From contig NC_087062.1 in the NCBI RefSeq assembly GCF_963678635.1, positions 39,387,330-39,451,329 on the forward strand: 64,000 nucleotides of DNA, read 5' to 3'. A program made the position numbers and the translations under genes. Positions within the stretch are counted from its first letter, which is position 1. The number at the start of each line of letters is the position of its first letter. The stretch comes from Symsagittifera roscoffensis (lineage: Eukaryota > Xenacoelomorpha > Acoela > Convolutidae). The notes beneath the pieces were generated by a model. That model saw only the letters and a list, made by a program, of their open reading frames with translations, made no database searches and was not told the origin of the DNA. Below are positions 22,901 through 35,869 of the stretch, piece by piece.

Positions 22901-25304
22901 AAGTGCCACGCCTATAAATAAAGCCAGTAAACTTACACTAGCTTGTGTGGCTACAGCTTGGATTCTTTTTTTTTTACCGTACCCCAGTTTCTACAGCCTT
23001 CGAAAAAGTGTCTGGAGAATTTTTGACCCTTTTTGGATTTTTTTCCCGAACACTACCCTCCTAAATTTGAGATTTTGGGAGATCAAGTTAACATCCTCCT
23101 CCCACCAAAAGAACAAATTAAGATCCCGTACGCAAGCGATCAATGTAATTTAATTTTTCTAAGAGCTGCATGTAAAATGTTTGATTCTCATAGGCTGAAG
23201 TTTCTCAATTCACATCCTCCCCCACCCCAAAGGGCATTGGGGGAAGGATTTTTACTTGGTCGATTTCAAGTTTAACGATTTAAACAGCTTGTGGGAAGCA
23301 TCACTGCTGAAGCGGTTACGCCCCAACTTATTTCCGCAAGTTTTGGCCCTCAGAGTGTCAGTGAATATTGTAACAATTAGCAAAAAAAGTTGATTAATGT
23401 CCCCTGCTTCAGCGGATTTGCAAAATTTTACGGTCCCTGAAAAAAAAACTGATTTTTTTGACCGTTTTTTGAAAAATTTTGAATTGTCTCAAAAATACTC
23501 ACCCAATTTTAAGATTTTAAGTTTAATTAAAACAGGTTGATAGAAACTCTCTAATTTAAACTGCTGCGTCCAAAATGTTTTACAAAAGTCATGTCCCTCG
23601 AAATTCAAACTTTTGATTTTTTGACCGTTTTTCGATTTTTTTTACTTCTCTCGAAAACTACCCTCCCAATTCCAGTATTTTGGGTTCAATCAAAAGAGCG
23701 TGTTGGGTGAAATTTCCCTGTATATACGGATAAGCGAATTTTTTTTACACAAATAGTTATATCACTCAAAAAAGTCACATTTTTGATTTTTTGACCGTTT
23801 TTGATACTTCTCCTGTATAGGCAGTTTTGCTCAATTTTTTTGCCAACAAAAATGGCCTTTAAAACTTTTTTTGATTTTTTTTCCCAAAAAAAAACAGCTG
23901 AATCTGAAATCAAGTGTTGAACCGTGCATAAGCGGCAACGCTTTAATAATTGTTAAAAAATTGCTTGTTAGAAATCTCCAATTTTTCAAAAAAAAAATTC
24001 TTATTTTGTTTCCGAATTAACTAAGGTTTCGGATGAGACCCCATTTTTGAACTGGCTCATTTCATCCTGCATCAGTAGTCTAAGGTTAAAAAAATCAAAA
24101 GGTTACTTTTGGATGGCCTCCTAGTTTTATATTTCAAAAGTGTTCTGTAGTTTGTAAAATTACTAACTTCGATATCGAATATTTTTTTGTTAAACGGGCT
24201 CCGCTGATGTCTTTTTGGCTTTGTTATTTTAGTTTTTCGGGTACAATTTAAAAATGTTTTCGCCCATTTCAGGAGTACCCAGTTTTTTACCGTAATTTAT
24301 CTATTCAACATCAGCTAATGCATCGTCTTGCTTGTATCGCAGTAGTTGCGAAGCTCCACTTCGCCTCTGCGATATAATTTGCAATATCATTTTTTTATCA
24401 TTTAGGAGAGTTATAAACAGAAATATCCCTCAAAATAAATGAAAAAGCCAAATATTGATAAGAAGGGCTCATGAAGTTGAAAAATACTTCACCAGTTTTC
24501 AAATTGATCATGTTTCATGATAAAAACTTCGGTTTTAAATTCCAGTTTCACGATTCGGCTTGATGTCCCGTCGGCTTGTGTCCGGCACCCTGCATACACG
24601 ACAAACTATCAGAATTTCCAATAAACAATCCTAACTGTTTAAATAGCCTAGTTTCCTACATAGAAGCGATTCAGAGTTTTGCACCACTTACATCACACAA
24701 AACTAGCATTGCAAGCTAGCCGATACAAAATGAAAAGTCAGTATTCAAAATGTTGTTTTTGTCCTGTCCAGCGCAGCAGCAGCAATTAAGCGGACAAAAA
24801 ATAGGTAAACCCTCTTTGAATCTAAAGAAAATGCTGTCCTAAAGTCTTAGGATTATAATATTCTGATATTCTGAAAATTTAAGACTCTCCATAAACCCAA
24901 AAATAGAAAAAATTATCTTTTTTTTCCAACGAAGAAAAATTATGTCACCAAGTAGACATAACAAAAACCAAAACATGAGAAAGCTTTTCGGCGAAAAAAA
25001 AAAGAAAAATTTATCACGCCAGGGGTTAGTAGATTCTTAAATTAAAGAGAAACAAAAAACTTTTTAGTTACAATGAAGTTGCTGACAGCACAAGAAAAGT
25101 CCGTGATCTGGCAATCAAACCGGCAATACAAACAGACAAACGGTAAGCCGACAATTTAATTTTTAACTATCTGATCGAATTGGATCAAAAACCTCAACCA
25201 GCGTTGCGAGACTTTAAAAACGACTACCAATTTCTCGGAAATCAACCATCAATTTTGAATTAAAAGATAGTGCTTAATAGCCCTATAGTTAAAGGCGACT
25301 AGAT

Positions 25305-25771
25305 GGGTGCAGGGAAAGCTCGGAGGATGGATTGGCGTGTCCTTGGATGGCTTGGCGTGATTAATGGAAGCTTGGTTGGATGGATAATTTGATTGATGAA
25401 AATTTTTGTTAATTTGATAAATTTTTGGATTGATAAATGGCTTGTTGGATATATCGATGAGTTGGTGAATGGCTGCTTGGATGGGTATGTGAGTGGCTGG
25501 ATGGTGGATGGCTGGATAGTTTGACCGATTGAAGGCTGCATTGATCGTGGGATCAAATGCTAGACAGAGTAATGTGTGACGAATTGACTGATGGTTGGCA
25601 GTTGGAAGGATGGATAACCTGCTGGATAGCTGGATAAGGGGATCGCTGATGTCGTGGTTGATGGATGGCTAGCTGGATGTTATGATTGATGTTTGGACAT
25701 AAAGTTAGATGGCTTCATGGGTCAATGGCTGATTGGATAGACAGATGCCCTGATAGATGGTTGAATAGATT
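25305..25771. repeat. TGGATGG-type minisatellite, shortened
   Basis: Third beta block of unit B. It is cut off at GAATAGATTCA, where about 0.3 kb present in units A and C is missing. Confidence 0.86.
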
Positions 25772-25978
25772 CAATACAAGAGGTTGACCATGGTAAAATT
25801 TTTTAAAACTTGCAAGATAGGTGTCACACATAGTTAAGTATGGTGTCAGGCAGTCATAGGCGTTGATATGATCCAGCAAATCTGATACTGTGAGCTTTTT
25901 GCAGAAATTTTTGGCTCATTGTAAAACAATTAAAAGACGGCTACCATAGGAAAAGTGTACTTTCAAAGTTCAGCTTTG

Positions 25979-26208
25979 CCAAAATTTCCGAAAAGGTGGA
26001 ACTTTGTAAAATAATCAAATTAATTTTGAGTTTTTTGTGAAACCTTGCCCAGACAAGGAAAACTTAATAATTTGGCTTGACAAAAAAATTCAAGTTCATA
26101 ATTCGGCTAATAATTTTATCTGCTTGAAACGGCAGAATATTAATTATTTCATTTGAAATGGCATAAAATGTCGACGGAACTTGATTGGCTAATTAGCCGA
26201 TCAAGTTC
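25979..26208. repeat. Foldback module, left-truncated copy 5
   Basis: This is the 8-kb-unit counterpart of the truncated copy at 18.29 kb, with the same left breakpoint. The palindrome at 26,177-26,208 has one mismatch (AGCCGATC). A shared breakpoint means the truncation came before the 8-kb duplication. Confidence 0.65.
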
Positions 26209-28173
26209 AACCACAAAAATTTCAGTTCAAGAGATGTAGAAATAATGATTTTGGGTCGTTTAGTGCATAAGACCCAAATAAATTAACACTCGTCTATGTG
26301 CCTGCATCCGTACCCCACTTTCTATCTGAGATTTTGAAGGATCAAATTAAGATCAAGTTAAGAAATTAAATTTGTACTGCATGTAAAATGCTTTAATCTG
26401 ATTGGCTGAAGTTTCTCAAATCAGGACCATGTTAACATCCTCACCCCTATCAGTTTTGGGAAGAGGATGTTTACTTGATCGGTCCATTTTAGAATCAACG
26501 AATAAAACGGCTGGGGTTCCGCAAAATATATGGCCATATAATGGGGTTTCCGCCCTACATTATGCCATAATCGCCCTTCTTTCCCTCCATTATTTCCATA
26601 ATCGCTCAGGAAAAATAAATAATGGCCATTATGGGGTTTTATTCGTTCCATAAGTTTGAATGAAAAAATCAAAACAAACTATTCAATTTTACAAAATTTT
26701 TGAAACGAGTTTAGCATTCCAAAGCTCTTTATTGACTTTTAAGAAAAGAGTAGCCTCAAGGTGACGTGGAGTCAAGCTTTATCGAACAATGCTTTATCGG
26801 AAGCCCTGTAAAACAGTTTGTAGGAAACTCCGCTGCTGAAGCGGTTACGCCCTAACTTCTTTCCACAAATTTTGGCCATCGGAAGAACATAAATTTTGAT
26901 TGTTTGATAGTTTTTCAAACTGGTCGGCTTTTCTCGAAAACTAAACCCCCTAACATAAGATTTTGGGTTCAATGAAGAGAGCGGGTTTTGGGATTTTCCT
27001 ATCAATTGGAATAAAAAGGTTGAGCGATGCTACCCTGCACTTGTGACATCGCACAAAACTAGTATTGCAAGCTATCCGACATAGAATGAAACAATAAGTA
27101 AAAAATAATGTTTGTCCAGCGGAAAGCAAGCTGACAAAAATAGGTAAACGCCCTTTGAGCCTAAAGAAAATGCTGACCTAAAAACTTAGAATTATGAAAT
27201 TTTGATATTGTAAAAACTTACGCCCCTCCAGAAACACAAAAAAGTAAAAAAAAAACAAATCATTTTTCGAAACGATGCAAAATTATGTCACCAAGTCGAA
27301 ACAAGACAAACCAAAACAAAAGAAAACTTTTGAGCGAAAAAAAAAACAAACAATAAAAATCATAACGTCAGGTGTTAGTAGATTTCTTATATTTAGATAA
27401 TCAAAAAACTTTTTAGTTACAATGAAACTACTGACAGCACAAAAAAAGTCCACGGTATGGCAATCAAACCGACAAAACAAACAGACAAAAATCGGCCGAA
27501 ATTTTTTTTTTTGAAATGTGTTGTTTCCAGTTTGACAAAAAAACAAGGTCCTAGCCGGATTCAAACCTAAGAGTTTTTATCATATGATCAAATTATATGA
27601 AAAAGTTCAATCTAATGTTTCGACAAAAATTGCAAGTGGTGAAACTAAAGCGTTCCAAGAATTTAAAACTAAAATTCAATTTACCGGAAACCAACCATCG
27701 AATTCTGAAACAAAGGATAGTACTATTTTCCAATATACATTCTCGTTGATGGACCCTAAAATTTTTCAAAAGGCGCCCTTGGCGCCAATATCTACTAATT
27801 TTGAGGGGGCAGTGCGCCGAAAAAACGCGATTTTTTGGTCAAAATTTTCTAAAAATTGCCCAAAACGCTTCTTGGCCTGCTTTTTTTCAAAATGTAGCCT
27901 GCGGCGCAGAAAACTTGGACACAACTGGAACCAAGCAGTGCTTGGGGAGTGCTCGGAAAATTAATTTGGTCGACCTAAAAAAAAGGTCGACAAAATTTTC
28001 GAATTTTGTTTTGGTAAATGTGCCCCTCCCCACTCGAGAAAATCCTAGATCCGCCCCTGAGTGTACTTTAAAATGTGAATAAATTATTTTTAAATGGTAT
28101 TGAAATTATTTGGCTAATTGAAGCACTTAATATTGAAGCAAAATAGTTTCCTATCAAGATGTTGAAATTTTGA

Positions 28174-28235
28174 TGGACCAAGTTAACATCCTCCCCCCTA
28201 AACACGTTTAGGGGTGAGGATGTTAACTTGATCCA
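28174..28235. mobile_element. 62-nt near-perfect palindrome inserted in one alpha copy
   Basis: Two 30-nt arms beginning TGGACCAAGTTAACATCCTC, with two mismatches and a 2-nt centre. The equivalent sites at about 4,105, 9,445, 11,765 and 20,345 read straight from TTTTGA into TTTTTGGGAGG with no hairpin, so this is a clean insertion or the single retained copy. It is flanked by ATTTTGAT and ATTTTCAT, which match at 7 of 8 bases and could be an 8-bp target-site duplication. The arm sequence belongs to the same family as the hairpin modules at 609-670 and elsewhere. It has no coding capacity; a non-autonomous (MITE-like) element is the simplest reading. Confidence 0.6.
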
Positions 28236-30139
28236 TTTTCATTTTTGGGAGGAATTAGTAAAAAGACCCAAAAACTTTGTTCAACAGTGCCAAAAGGCTA
28301 AGCCAAAGACTGCTAACCCGGATATCTCCTGTGTATGGTCATCGGGGGGCGATAACTGGCTCTAGCTATAAAGTGCGTCCTTTCCATTGCTAGCAAGCTC
28401 GCAACACGCCGTTTTTGTCATTTTTGTAGCAAATTTAAATGTTGTTGAACAGCAAATGAAGTAAAAATGCTTCGTTTTGACCAGTCCCATATTAATATCT
28501 TGCATTTCTTAGTGATATCAATCCCAATTTTGTTATAAGATTTTTAATGTTCATTTTTCATCATGTAGGGGGTACAACCAAAACGACCCGATTTTTGTGG
28601 GTAAATAACAATTTTTGATGTTATTTGGGCATTATAAGATTCGGCCATAAGAATAGGACCCTCTTAATCTAAGGAATTATGAGGGTGTTCAACGTGCCAA
28701 AGCGCCACAGTGGCGAAGCGGAAAAAGTTTTGAACAGTGCCGAGAAAATTCGGATACCCCGAGATTCTTAAGGGTGCTACTATGATAGAGTGGTCCCTCA
28801 AAAAAGCAACTATGATAGACAGGTCCCGCATGCATATTGCATGTTATAATTTTGATAGCTAGTTTGCTTATAAATTATTCATTTCAAAAATCTGGCGAAA
28901 TATGTTAAGTCAGAAACCTTTCAGATTGAAAATTTTAATCACTATTATTTATATATTGAAATTTGCTCGCTTTACTTTATTTTACGGTTTAACAACCATA
29001 TGATTGGGTTGACTTATTTGTCATCAAAACCCACTATTGGGTTTTTGTTTTAGATTTTCAACTTTGAAATGGTTAAGGGGAGGTTTTATAAGATAACAAA
29101 ACATGAAGTTTATGAAATCATACTGCGACATCTTTCTGAAGGACCATTTCAGGATCAACGAATAAAACAGCTGGGGTTCCGCAAAAATTATGGCCATATA
29201 ATGGGGTTTCCACGCTACATTATGCCATAATCGTCCTTCTTTCCCTCCATTATTTCCATAATTGCTCAAGAAAAATAAATAATGGCCAATATGGGGTTTT
29301 ATTCGTTCCATAAGTTTGAATGAAAATCAAAACAAATTATTCAATTTTACAAAATGTTTGGAACGAGTTTAGCATCCCAAAGCTCTTTATTGAATTGTAA
29401 GAAAAGAGTAGCCTCAGGATGATGTGGAGTCATACTTTATCGAACAATGCTTTATCGGAAGCCCTGTAAAACAGTTTGTAGGAAACTCCGCTGCTGAAGC
29501 GGTTACGCCCTAACTTGTTTCCACAAATTTTGGCCATCGGAAGAACATAAATTTTGATTGTTTGACAGTTTTTCAAACTGGTCGATTTTTCTCAAAAACT
29601 AAACCCCCTAATATGAGATTTTGGGTTCAATGAAGAGAGCGGGTTTTGGGATTTTCCTATCAATTGGAATAAAAACAAGACAAACCAAAACAAAAGAAAA
29701 CTTTTGAGCGAAAAAAAAACAAACAATGAAAATCACAACGTCAGGTTTTAGTAGATTTTTTATATTTTAGAGAATCAAAGAATTTTTTAGTTACAATGAA
29801 ACTGCTGACAGCACAAGAAAAGTCCACGGTATGACAACCAAACCGACAAAACAAACAGACGACAATCGGCCGAAAATTTTTTTTGAAATGTGTTATTTCC
29901 TGTTTGACAAAAAACAATGGTCCTAGCCGTAATCAAACTTAAGAATTTTTAAAATCGGATCAATTTATATGAAAAACCTTAATCTAATGTTTCGATAAAA
30001 ATTGCAAGTGGTGAAACTAAAGCGTTCCAAGAATTTAAAACTAAAATCCAATTTCCCGGAAACCAACCGTCGGTTTCTGAAATAAAGGATAGTGTTTATC
30101 CGTCCTATAGCTAAAGGCGACTAGATGGTAGCAGGGAAA

Positions 30140-30256
30140 GCTCGGCGGGTCGATGGATGAATTGGCGGGTCGATGGATAGCTGCTGGCGTGATGGATGAA
30201 AGGCTAGTTGGATGGATGACATGATGGATAGATATTTGTGCTATTTTGATGGATGA
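30140..30256. repeat. TGGATGG-type minisatellite, truncated
   Basis: First beta block of unit C, cut short by the deletion at 30,257. Confidence 0.85.
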
Positions 30257-30559
30257 TTCCCTGTGTTAAATTTTTCAATTTCATTTCTCATCATTTAGGA
30301 GGCGCATAACGAAAAATAACCCTCAAATTGTATAAAAAACTAATAACTGATAAGAACAGATCATGAAATTGAGAAACTTTTCACCAGTCTTCAAATTCAT
30401 CTTTATTCATGAATGTTTCGACAAAAATTGCATGTGGTGAAACTGAAGCGTTCCAAGAATTTAAAATAAAATCTAATTCCCCGGAAAGCAACAAAGCACT
30501 AATTTTTGAACTAAAGGATGGTGGTTACTCATCCTATAGTTAAAAACGACTAGATGGTT

Positions 30560-31070
30560 GCAGCAAAAACTCAGTGGTTAGATAGATTGGCGGGTCGATA
30601 GATGGCTGCTGGCGTGATTGATGGAAGGCTGATTGGATGGAAAATTTGATGATAAAAAGTTTGGCTAGTTTGATGAATGTTTGGATTGATGAATTTTGGC
30701 TCGTTGGATAGATCAGTGGATTAGTGAATAGCTGCTTTGATAAATATGTATGTCACTGGATGGTGGATCGCTGGATAGATTGACCGATTTAAGGCTGCAT
30801 TGATTGTGGGATGAAATGCTGGATAGATGGATGTGTGACGACTTGATTGAAGAATGGCAATTGAATGGATGGCTGAAAGGATGGATAACCTGATGGATAG
30901 CTGTATAATGGGATCGCTGATGTGGTTGATCGATGGCTAACTGGATGTTTTCATCGATGCCTAGTCATATAGTTTGATGACTTCGTGGATAGATGGCTGA
31001 TTGGATAGATGGATAGCTGATTAGATGGTTGAACGGATTCATGTTTGGGTGGCAAATAGCTGGATGAAAG
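30560..31070. repeat. TGGATGG-type minisatellite
   Basis: Second beta block of unit C, collinear with 14,395-14,925. Confidence 0.86.
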
Positions 31071-32589
31071 AAGTGCCACGCCTATAAATAAAGCCAGTAA
31101 ACTTACACTAGCTTGTGTGGCTACATCTAGGATTCTTTTCTTTTTACCGTACCCCAGTTTCTACAGCCTTCGAAAAATTGTCTGGAGAATTTTTGACCCA
31201 TTTTGGATTTTTTTCCCGAACACTACCCTCCTAAATTTGAGATTTTGGGAGATCAAGTTAACATCCTCCTCCCACCAAAAGAACAAATTAAGATCCCTTA
31301 CGCAAGCGATCAATGTAATTTAATTTTTCTAAGAGCTGCATGTAAAATGTTTGATTCTCATAGGCTGAAGTTTCTCAATTCACATCCTCCCCCACCCCAA
31401 AGGGCATTGGGGAAGGATGTTTACTTGGTCGATTTCAAGTTTAACGATTTAAACAGCTTGTGGGAAGCATCACTGCTGAAGCGGTTACGCCCCAACTTAT
31501 TTCCGCAAGTTTTGGCCCTCAGAGTGTCAGTGAATATTGTAACAATTAGCAAAAAAAGTTGATTAATGTCCCCTGCTTCAGCGGATTTGCAAAATTTTAC
31601 GGTCCCTGAAAAAAAAACTGATTTTTTTGACCGTTTTTTGAAAAATTTTGAATTGTCTCAAAAATACTCACCCAAGTTTAAGATTTTAAGTTTAATTAAA
31701 ACAGGTTGATAGAAACTCTCTAATTTAAACTGCTGCGTCCAAAATGTTTTACAAATGTCATGTCCCTCGAAATTCAAACTTTTGATTTTTTGACCGTTTT
31801 TCGATTTTTTTTACTTCTCTCGAAAACTACCCTCCCAATTCCAGTATTTTGGGTTCAATCAAAAGAGCGTTTTGGGTGAAGTTTCCCTGTATATACGGAT
31901 AAGCGAATTCTTTTTACACAAATAGTTATATCACTCAAAAAAGTCACAACATGATTTTTTGACCGTTTTTGATACTTCTCCTGTATAGGCAGTTTTGCTC
32001 AATTTTTTTGCCAACAAAATTGGCCTTTAAAACTTTTTTTGATTTTTTTTTCCCAAAAAAAAACAGCTGAATCTGAAATCAAGTGTTGAACCGTGCATAA
32101 GCGGCAACGCTTTAATAATTGTTAAAAAATTGCTTGTTAGAAATCTCCAATTTTTCAAAAAAAAAATTCTTATTTTGTTTCCGAATTAACTAAGGTTTCG
32201 GATGAGACCCCATTTTTGAACTGGCTCATTTCATCCTGCATCAGTAGTCTAAGGTTAAAAAATCAAAAGGTTACTTTTGGATGGCCTCCTAGTTTTATAT
32301 TTCAAAAGTGTTCTGTAGTTTGTAAAATTACTAACTTCGATATCGAATATTTTTTTGTTAAACGGGCTCCGCTGATGTCTTTTTGGCTTTGTTATTTTAG
32401 TTTTTCGGGTACAATTTAAAAATGTTTTCGCCCTTTTCAGGAGTAATGGGTCGTAAATTTTGTGATTTAAAATACTTTTTATTTTGAAATTTTTTATGAG
32501 TACATCTTCGTTTTTGGCTTAACGAGGGTTGACCCAGTTTTTTACCGTAACTTATCTATTCAACATCAGCTAATGCATCGTCTTGCTTG

Positions 32590-32629
32590 TATCGCAGGAG
32601 TTGCGAAGCTCCGCTTCGCCTCTGCGATA
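32590..32629. repeat. 40-nt nested hairpin, unit C version
   Basis: Copy of the hairpin at 16,348-16,387. Here the inner stem is extended by one base pair (A to G in the loop-side arm), while the outer TATCGCAG/CTGCGATA arms are unchanged. Confidence 0.75.
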
Positions 32630-33559
32630 TAATTTGCAACATCATTTTTTATCATTTAGGAGGGTTATAAACAGAAATACCCCTCAAAATAAATTGAAAA
32701 GCCAAAAATTGATAAGAAGGGCTCATGAAGTTGAAAAATACTTCACCAGTTTTCAAATTGATCATATTTCATGATAAAAATTTCGGTTTTAAATTCCAGT
32801 TTCACGATTCGGCTTGATGTCCCGTCGGCTTGTGTCCGGAACCCTGCATACACGACAAACTATCAGAATTTCCAATAAACTATCCTAACTGTTTAAATAG
32901 CCTAGTTTCCTACATAGAAGCGATTCAGAGTTTTGCACCACTTACATCACACAAAACTAGCATTGCAAGCTAGCCGATACAAAATGAAAAGTCAGTATTC
33001 AAACAATTGTTTTGTCCTGTCCAGCGCAGCAGCAGCAGCAACTAAGCGGACAAAAAATAGGAAAGCCCTCTTTGAATCTAAAGAAAATGCTGTCCTAAAA
33101 TCTTAGGATTATAATATTCTGATATTTTGAAAATTTAAGACTCTCCATAAACATAAAAATAGAAAAAATTATCTTTTTTTTCCAACGAAGCAAAATTATG
33201 TCACCAAGTAGACAACACAAACCAAAACATGAGAAAGCTTTTCAGCGAAAAAAAAGAAAAATTTATCACGCCAGGGGTTAGTAGATTCTTAAATTAAAGA
33301 GAAACAAAAAACTTTTTAGTTACAATGAAGTTGCTGACAGCACAAGAAAAGTCCGTGATCTGGCAATCAAACCGGCATTACAAACAGACAGACGATAAGC
33401 CGACAATTTAATTTTTAACTATCTGATCGAATTGGATCAAAAACCTCAACCAGCGTTGCGAGACTTTAAAAACGACTACCAATTTCTCGGAAATCAACCA
33501 TCAATTTTGAATTAAAAGATAGTGCTTAATAGCCCTATAGTTAAAGGCGACTAGATGGG

Positions 33560-34240
33560 TGCAGGGAAAGCTCGGAGGATGGATTGGCGTGTCCTTGGAT
33601 GGCTTGGCGTGATTAATGGAAGCTTGGTTGGATGGATAATTTGATTGATGAAAATTTTTGTTAATTTGATGATTTTTTGGATTGATAAATGGCTTGTTGG
33701 ATTTATCGATGAGTTGGTGAATGGCTGCTTGGATGGGTATGTGAGTGGCTGGATGGTGGATGGCTGGATAGTTTGACCGATTGAAGGCTGCATTGATCGT
33801 GGGATCAAATGCTAGACAGAGTAATGAGTGACGAATTGACTGATGGTTGGCAGTTGGAAGGATGGATAACCTGCTGGATAGCTGGATAAGGGGATCGCTG
33901 ATGTCGTGGTTGATGGATGGCTAGCTGGATGTTATGATTGATGTTTGGACATAAAGTTAGATGGCTTCATGGGTCAATGGCTGATTGGATAGACAGATGC
34001 CCTGATAGATGGTTGAATAGATTCATAGTTGGATGGGCAGTTGCTGGATCAATCTATGGCTGTATGGATGGATGGATCTCATCACGACTGTACCCAGCCC
34101 TGTAGTCCTTGGATGGGCTGGCACAGATTTAGATGGCTTCATGGATAGCTGGTTGGATAGACAGTTGGCTGGATAGATGGATAGATGGATTCATAGATAG
34201 ATCGCTAGTAGCGGGATAAAAATCTGACTGTATGGATGGA
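33560..34240. repeat. TGGATGG-type minisatellite
   Basis: Third beta block of unit C, collinear with 17,310-18,010, including the GGATGGATGGATC runs near 34,064 and 34,236. Confidence 0.86.
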
Positions 34241-34599
34241 TGGATCATTCACTCACACTTTTGTACTCACCCCGTCGTGTTTATCTCCCTAGTCCTTGTC
34301 AATTTTGATTTAGCTTCAATATGCAAATACATGAGGTTGACCATGGTAAAATTTTTTAAAACTTGCAAGATAGGTGTCACACATAGTTAAGTATGGTGTC
34401 AGGCAGTCATAGGCGTTGATATGATCCAGCAAATCTGATACTGTGAGCTTTTTGCAGAAATTTTTGGTTCATTATAAAACAATTATAAGACGACTACCAT
34501 AGAAAAAGTGTACTTTCAAAGTTCAGTTAAGCTATAAAAAACTATCAAATTTTCTTTTGCTTTTCATGTCATACGTCAAGCCTAAAATACCGTTGAATG

Positions 34600-35860
34600 T
34601 TTCGCTGGATGAATGGAAAGGTTGCTGAAATGATGACTCGTTGCATCGATAGATGAGTAACTGGTTGGATGGATAGATGACTGATTTGACGGATGGATAA
34701 TTGACTTCATGTTTGACTGCAAGGATGGATATTTGACTGCATGGCTGGGTGGATAGATAGCTGGGAGAGGATGTATTGATGGCCGAAACGATAAAAAATA
34801 TTGCTAAGCCGATGGATAATTGGCTGGATCGATGGCAGGGTGTATGAATATTTCGGTATTTCGGTTGATGACTGGTCTGATGGATTGATGGCTGGATAAA
34901 TGGCGGGAGGATTCACTGGACAATTGGTTGATTGTGTGGATGACTGGATAATTGATTGAGAAATGGCTAGCTTGATAGATAAAAGATTTTAAAACCGCAG
35001 GTTGGATAGATCGATGGCTCGATAGATGGCTGAATGGATGAGTGGGTGGTTGACTAATTGATTGGATGTCTGAATTTCTGGATAATCGCATGGCTGGATA
35101 GATTTTTGGATGCACGGATGGCATACTAATAGGCTATTTTATGGATGAATGATGGCTTGAATGAAAGCATGGATCGATGAATTGAATTGATGGCTGGCTA
35201 CATGAACAGATGATTGAATAGTTGGGCGAATAGATGGATGGTTGATTGGATGGATGAAAGATAAATGACTTGGCCGCTGGCTGTATGGATGATTGGTCGT
35301 ATGAGTGGCTGGAAAATTGCTTGCAAATGGATGGGTGAATGAATGGATGGCTCGATGGATGACTGAATATCGGCTCAGTAGATGAATAGACAAGGGAATA
35401 GATATATAGCTGGTTGGACAGATTGATGGATAAAAGAATCAATAGATGGCTGATAGATGGCTGGGCAATGGCTAGTTAGAACGATTGCTGTTATATAGCC
35501 GGATGAATGAATAAATGAATTGAAGTTTGCGTGGATTGATGATTGCCCCGAGATGTCTTCTGGGCTGATGGACATTTGGTTGATACATAGTTGATGAGGC
35601 GGATGAATGGTTTATTTGGATATATGGCTGGGTTTTTGGTTTGACTGCTGGGGGGATGGATGGCTACTAGATGGCTGGGTGGGTTGCTAATTAGATGGAT
35701 GACCGATAGCTGGTTGGATGAATGTCTGGATAGATAGTCGACTGGATGGATGGATAGGTAGATGGCTAATTGGATTGATCGTTTCATGGATGGTGGACAA
35801 ATGGCTGATAGATTATCAGGTAGATGAAGGAATGACTGGTTGAAGATCAACTGGATCTGT
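34600..35860. repeat. Long TGGATGG-type minisatellite
   Basis: The longest block of the family, about 1.26 kb of degenerate GGATGGATG, GATGGCTGG and GATGAATG units with G on the plus strand and C on the minus strand almost throughout. Unlike the shorter blocks it has no homologue elsewhere in the window. Several overlapping minus-strand frames rich in His-Pro-Ser-Ile result from the repeat and should not be read as proteins. Confidence 0.88.
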
Positions 35861-35869
35861 TCAGTTGTT

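Larger units (their letters stand above)
21661..30092. repeat. Higher-order repeat unit B, 8,432 bp
   Basis: Direct tandem copy of unit A. Differences are structural as well as point changes. About 0.3 kb of the third minisatellite and its flank (17,780-18,090 in unit A) is missing at 25,772. The 560-bp alpha segment missing from unit A near 21,320 is present here at 29,200-29,765. A 62-nt hairpin has been inserted at 28,174-28,235. No gene is recognised anywhere in the unit. Confidence 0.87.
30093..34530. repeat. Higher-order repeat unit C, truncated
   Basis: Third copy of the 8-kb unit, containing only the three beta monomers. It lacks the segment corresponding to 13,805-14,110, so that near 30,257 the first minisatellite is joined directly to CCCTGTGTTAAATTTTTCAA. 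It follows unit A more closely than unit B near 34,020-34,320, where unit B is deleted. After about 34,530 it leaves the pattern and passes into a long TGGATGG-type block. No gene is seen. Confidence 0.85.

Noticed and set aside
13672-35860. CRISPR or telomeric array
   Set aside because: The TGGATGG blocks have no regular spacers and do not match telomere repeats such as TTAGG or TTAGGG. The context is eukaryotic.
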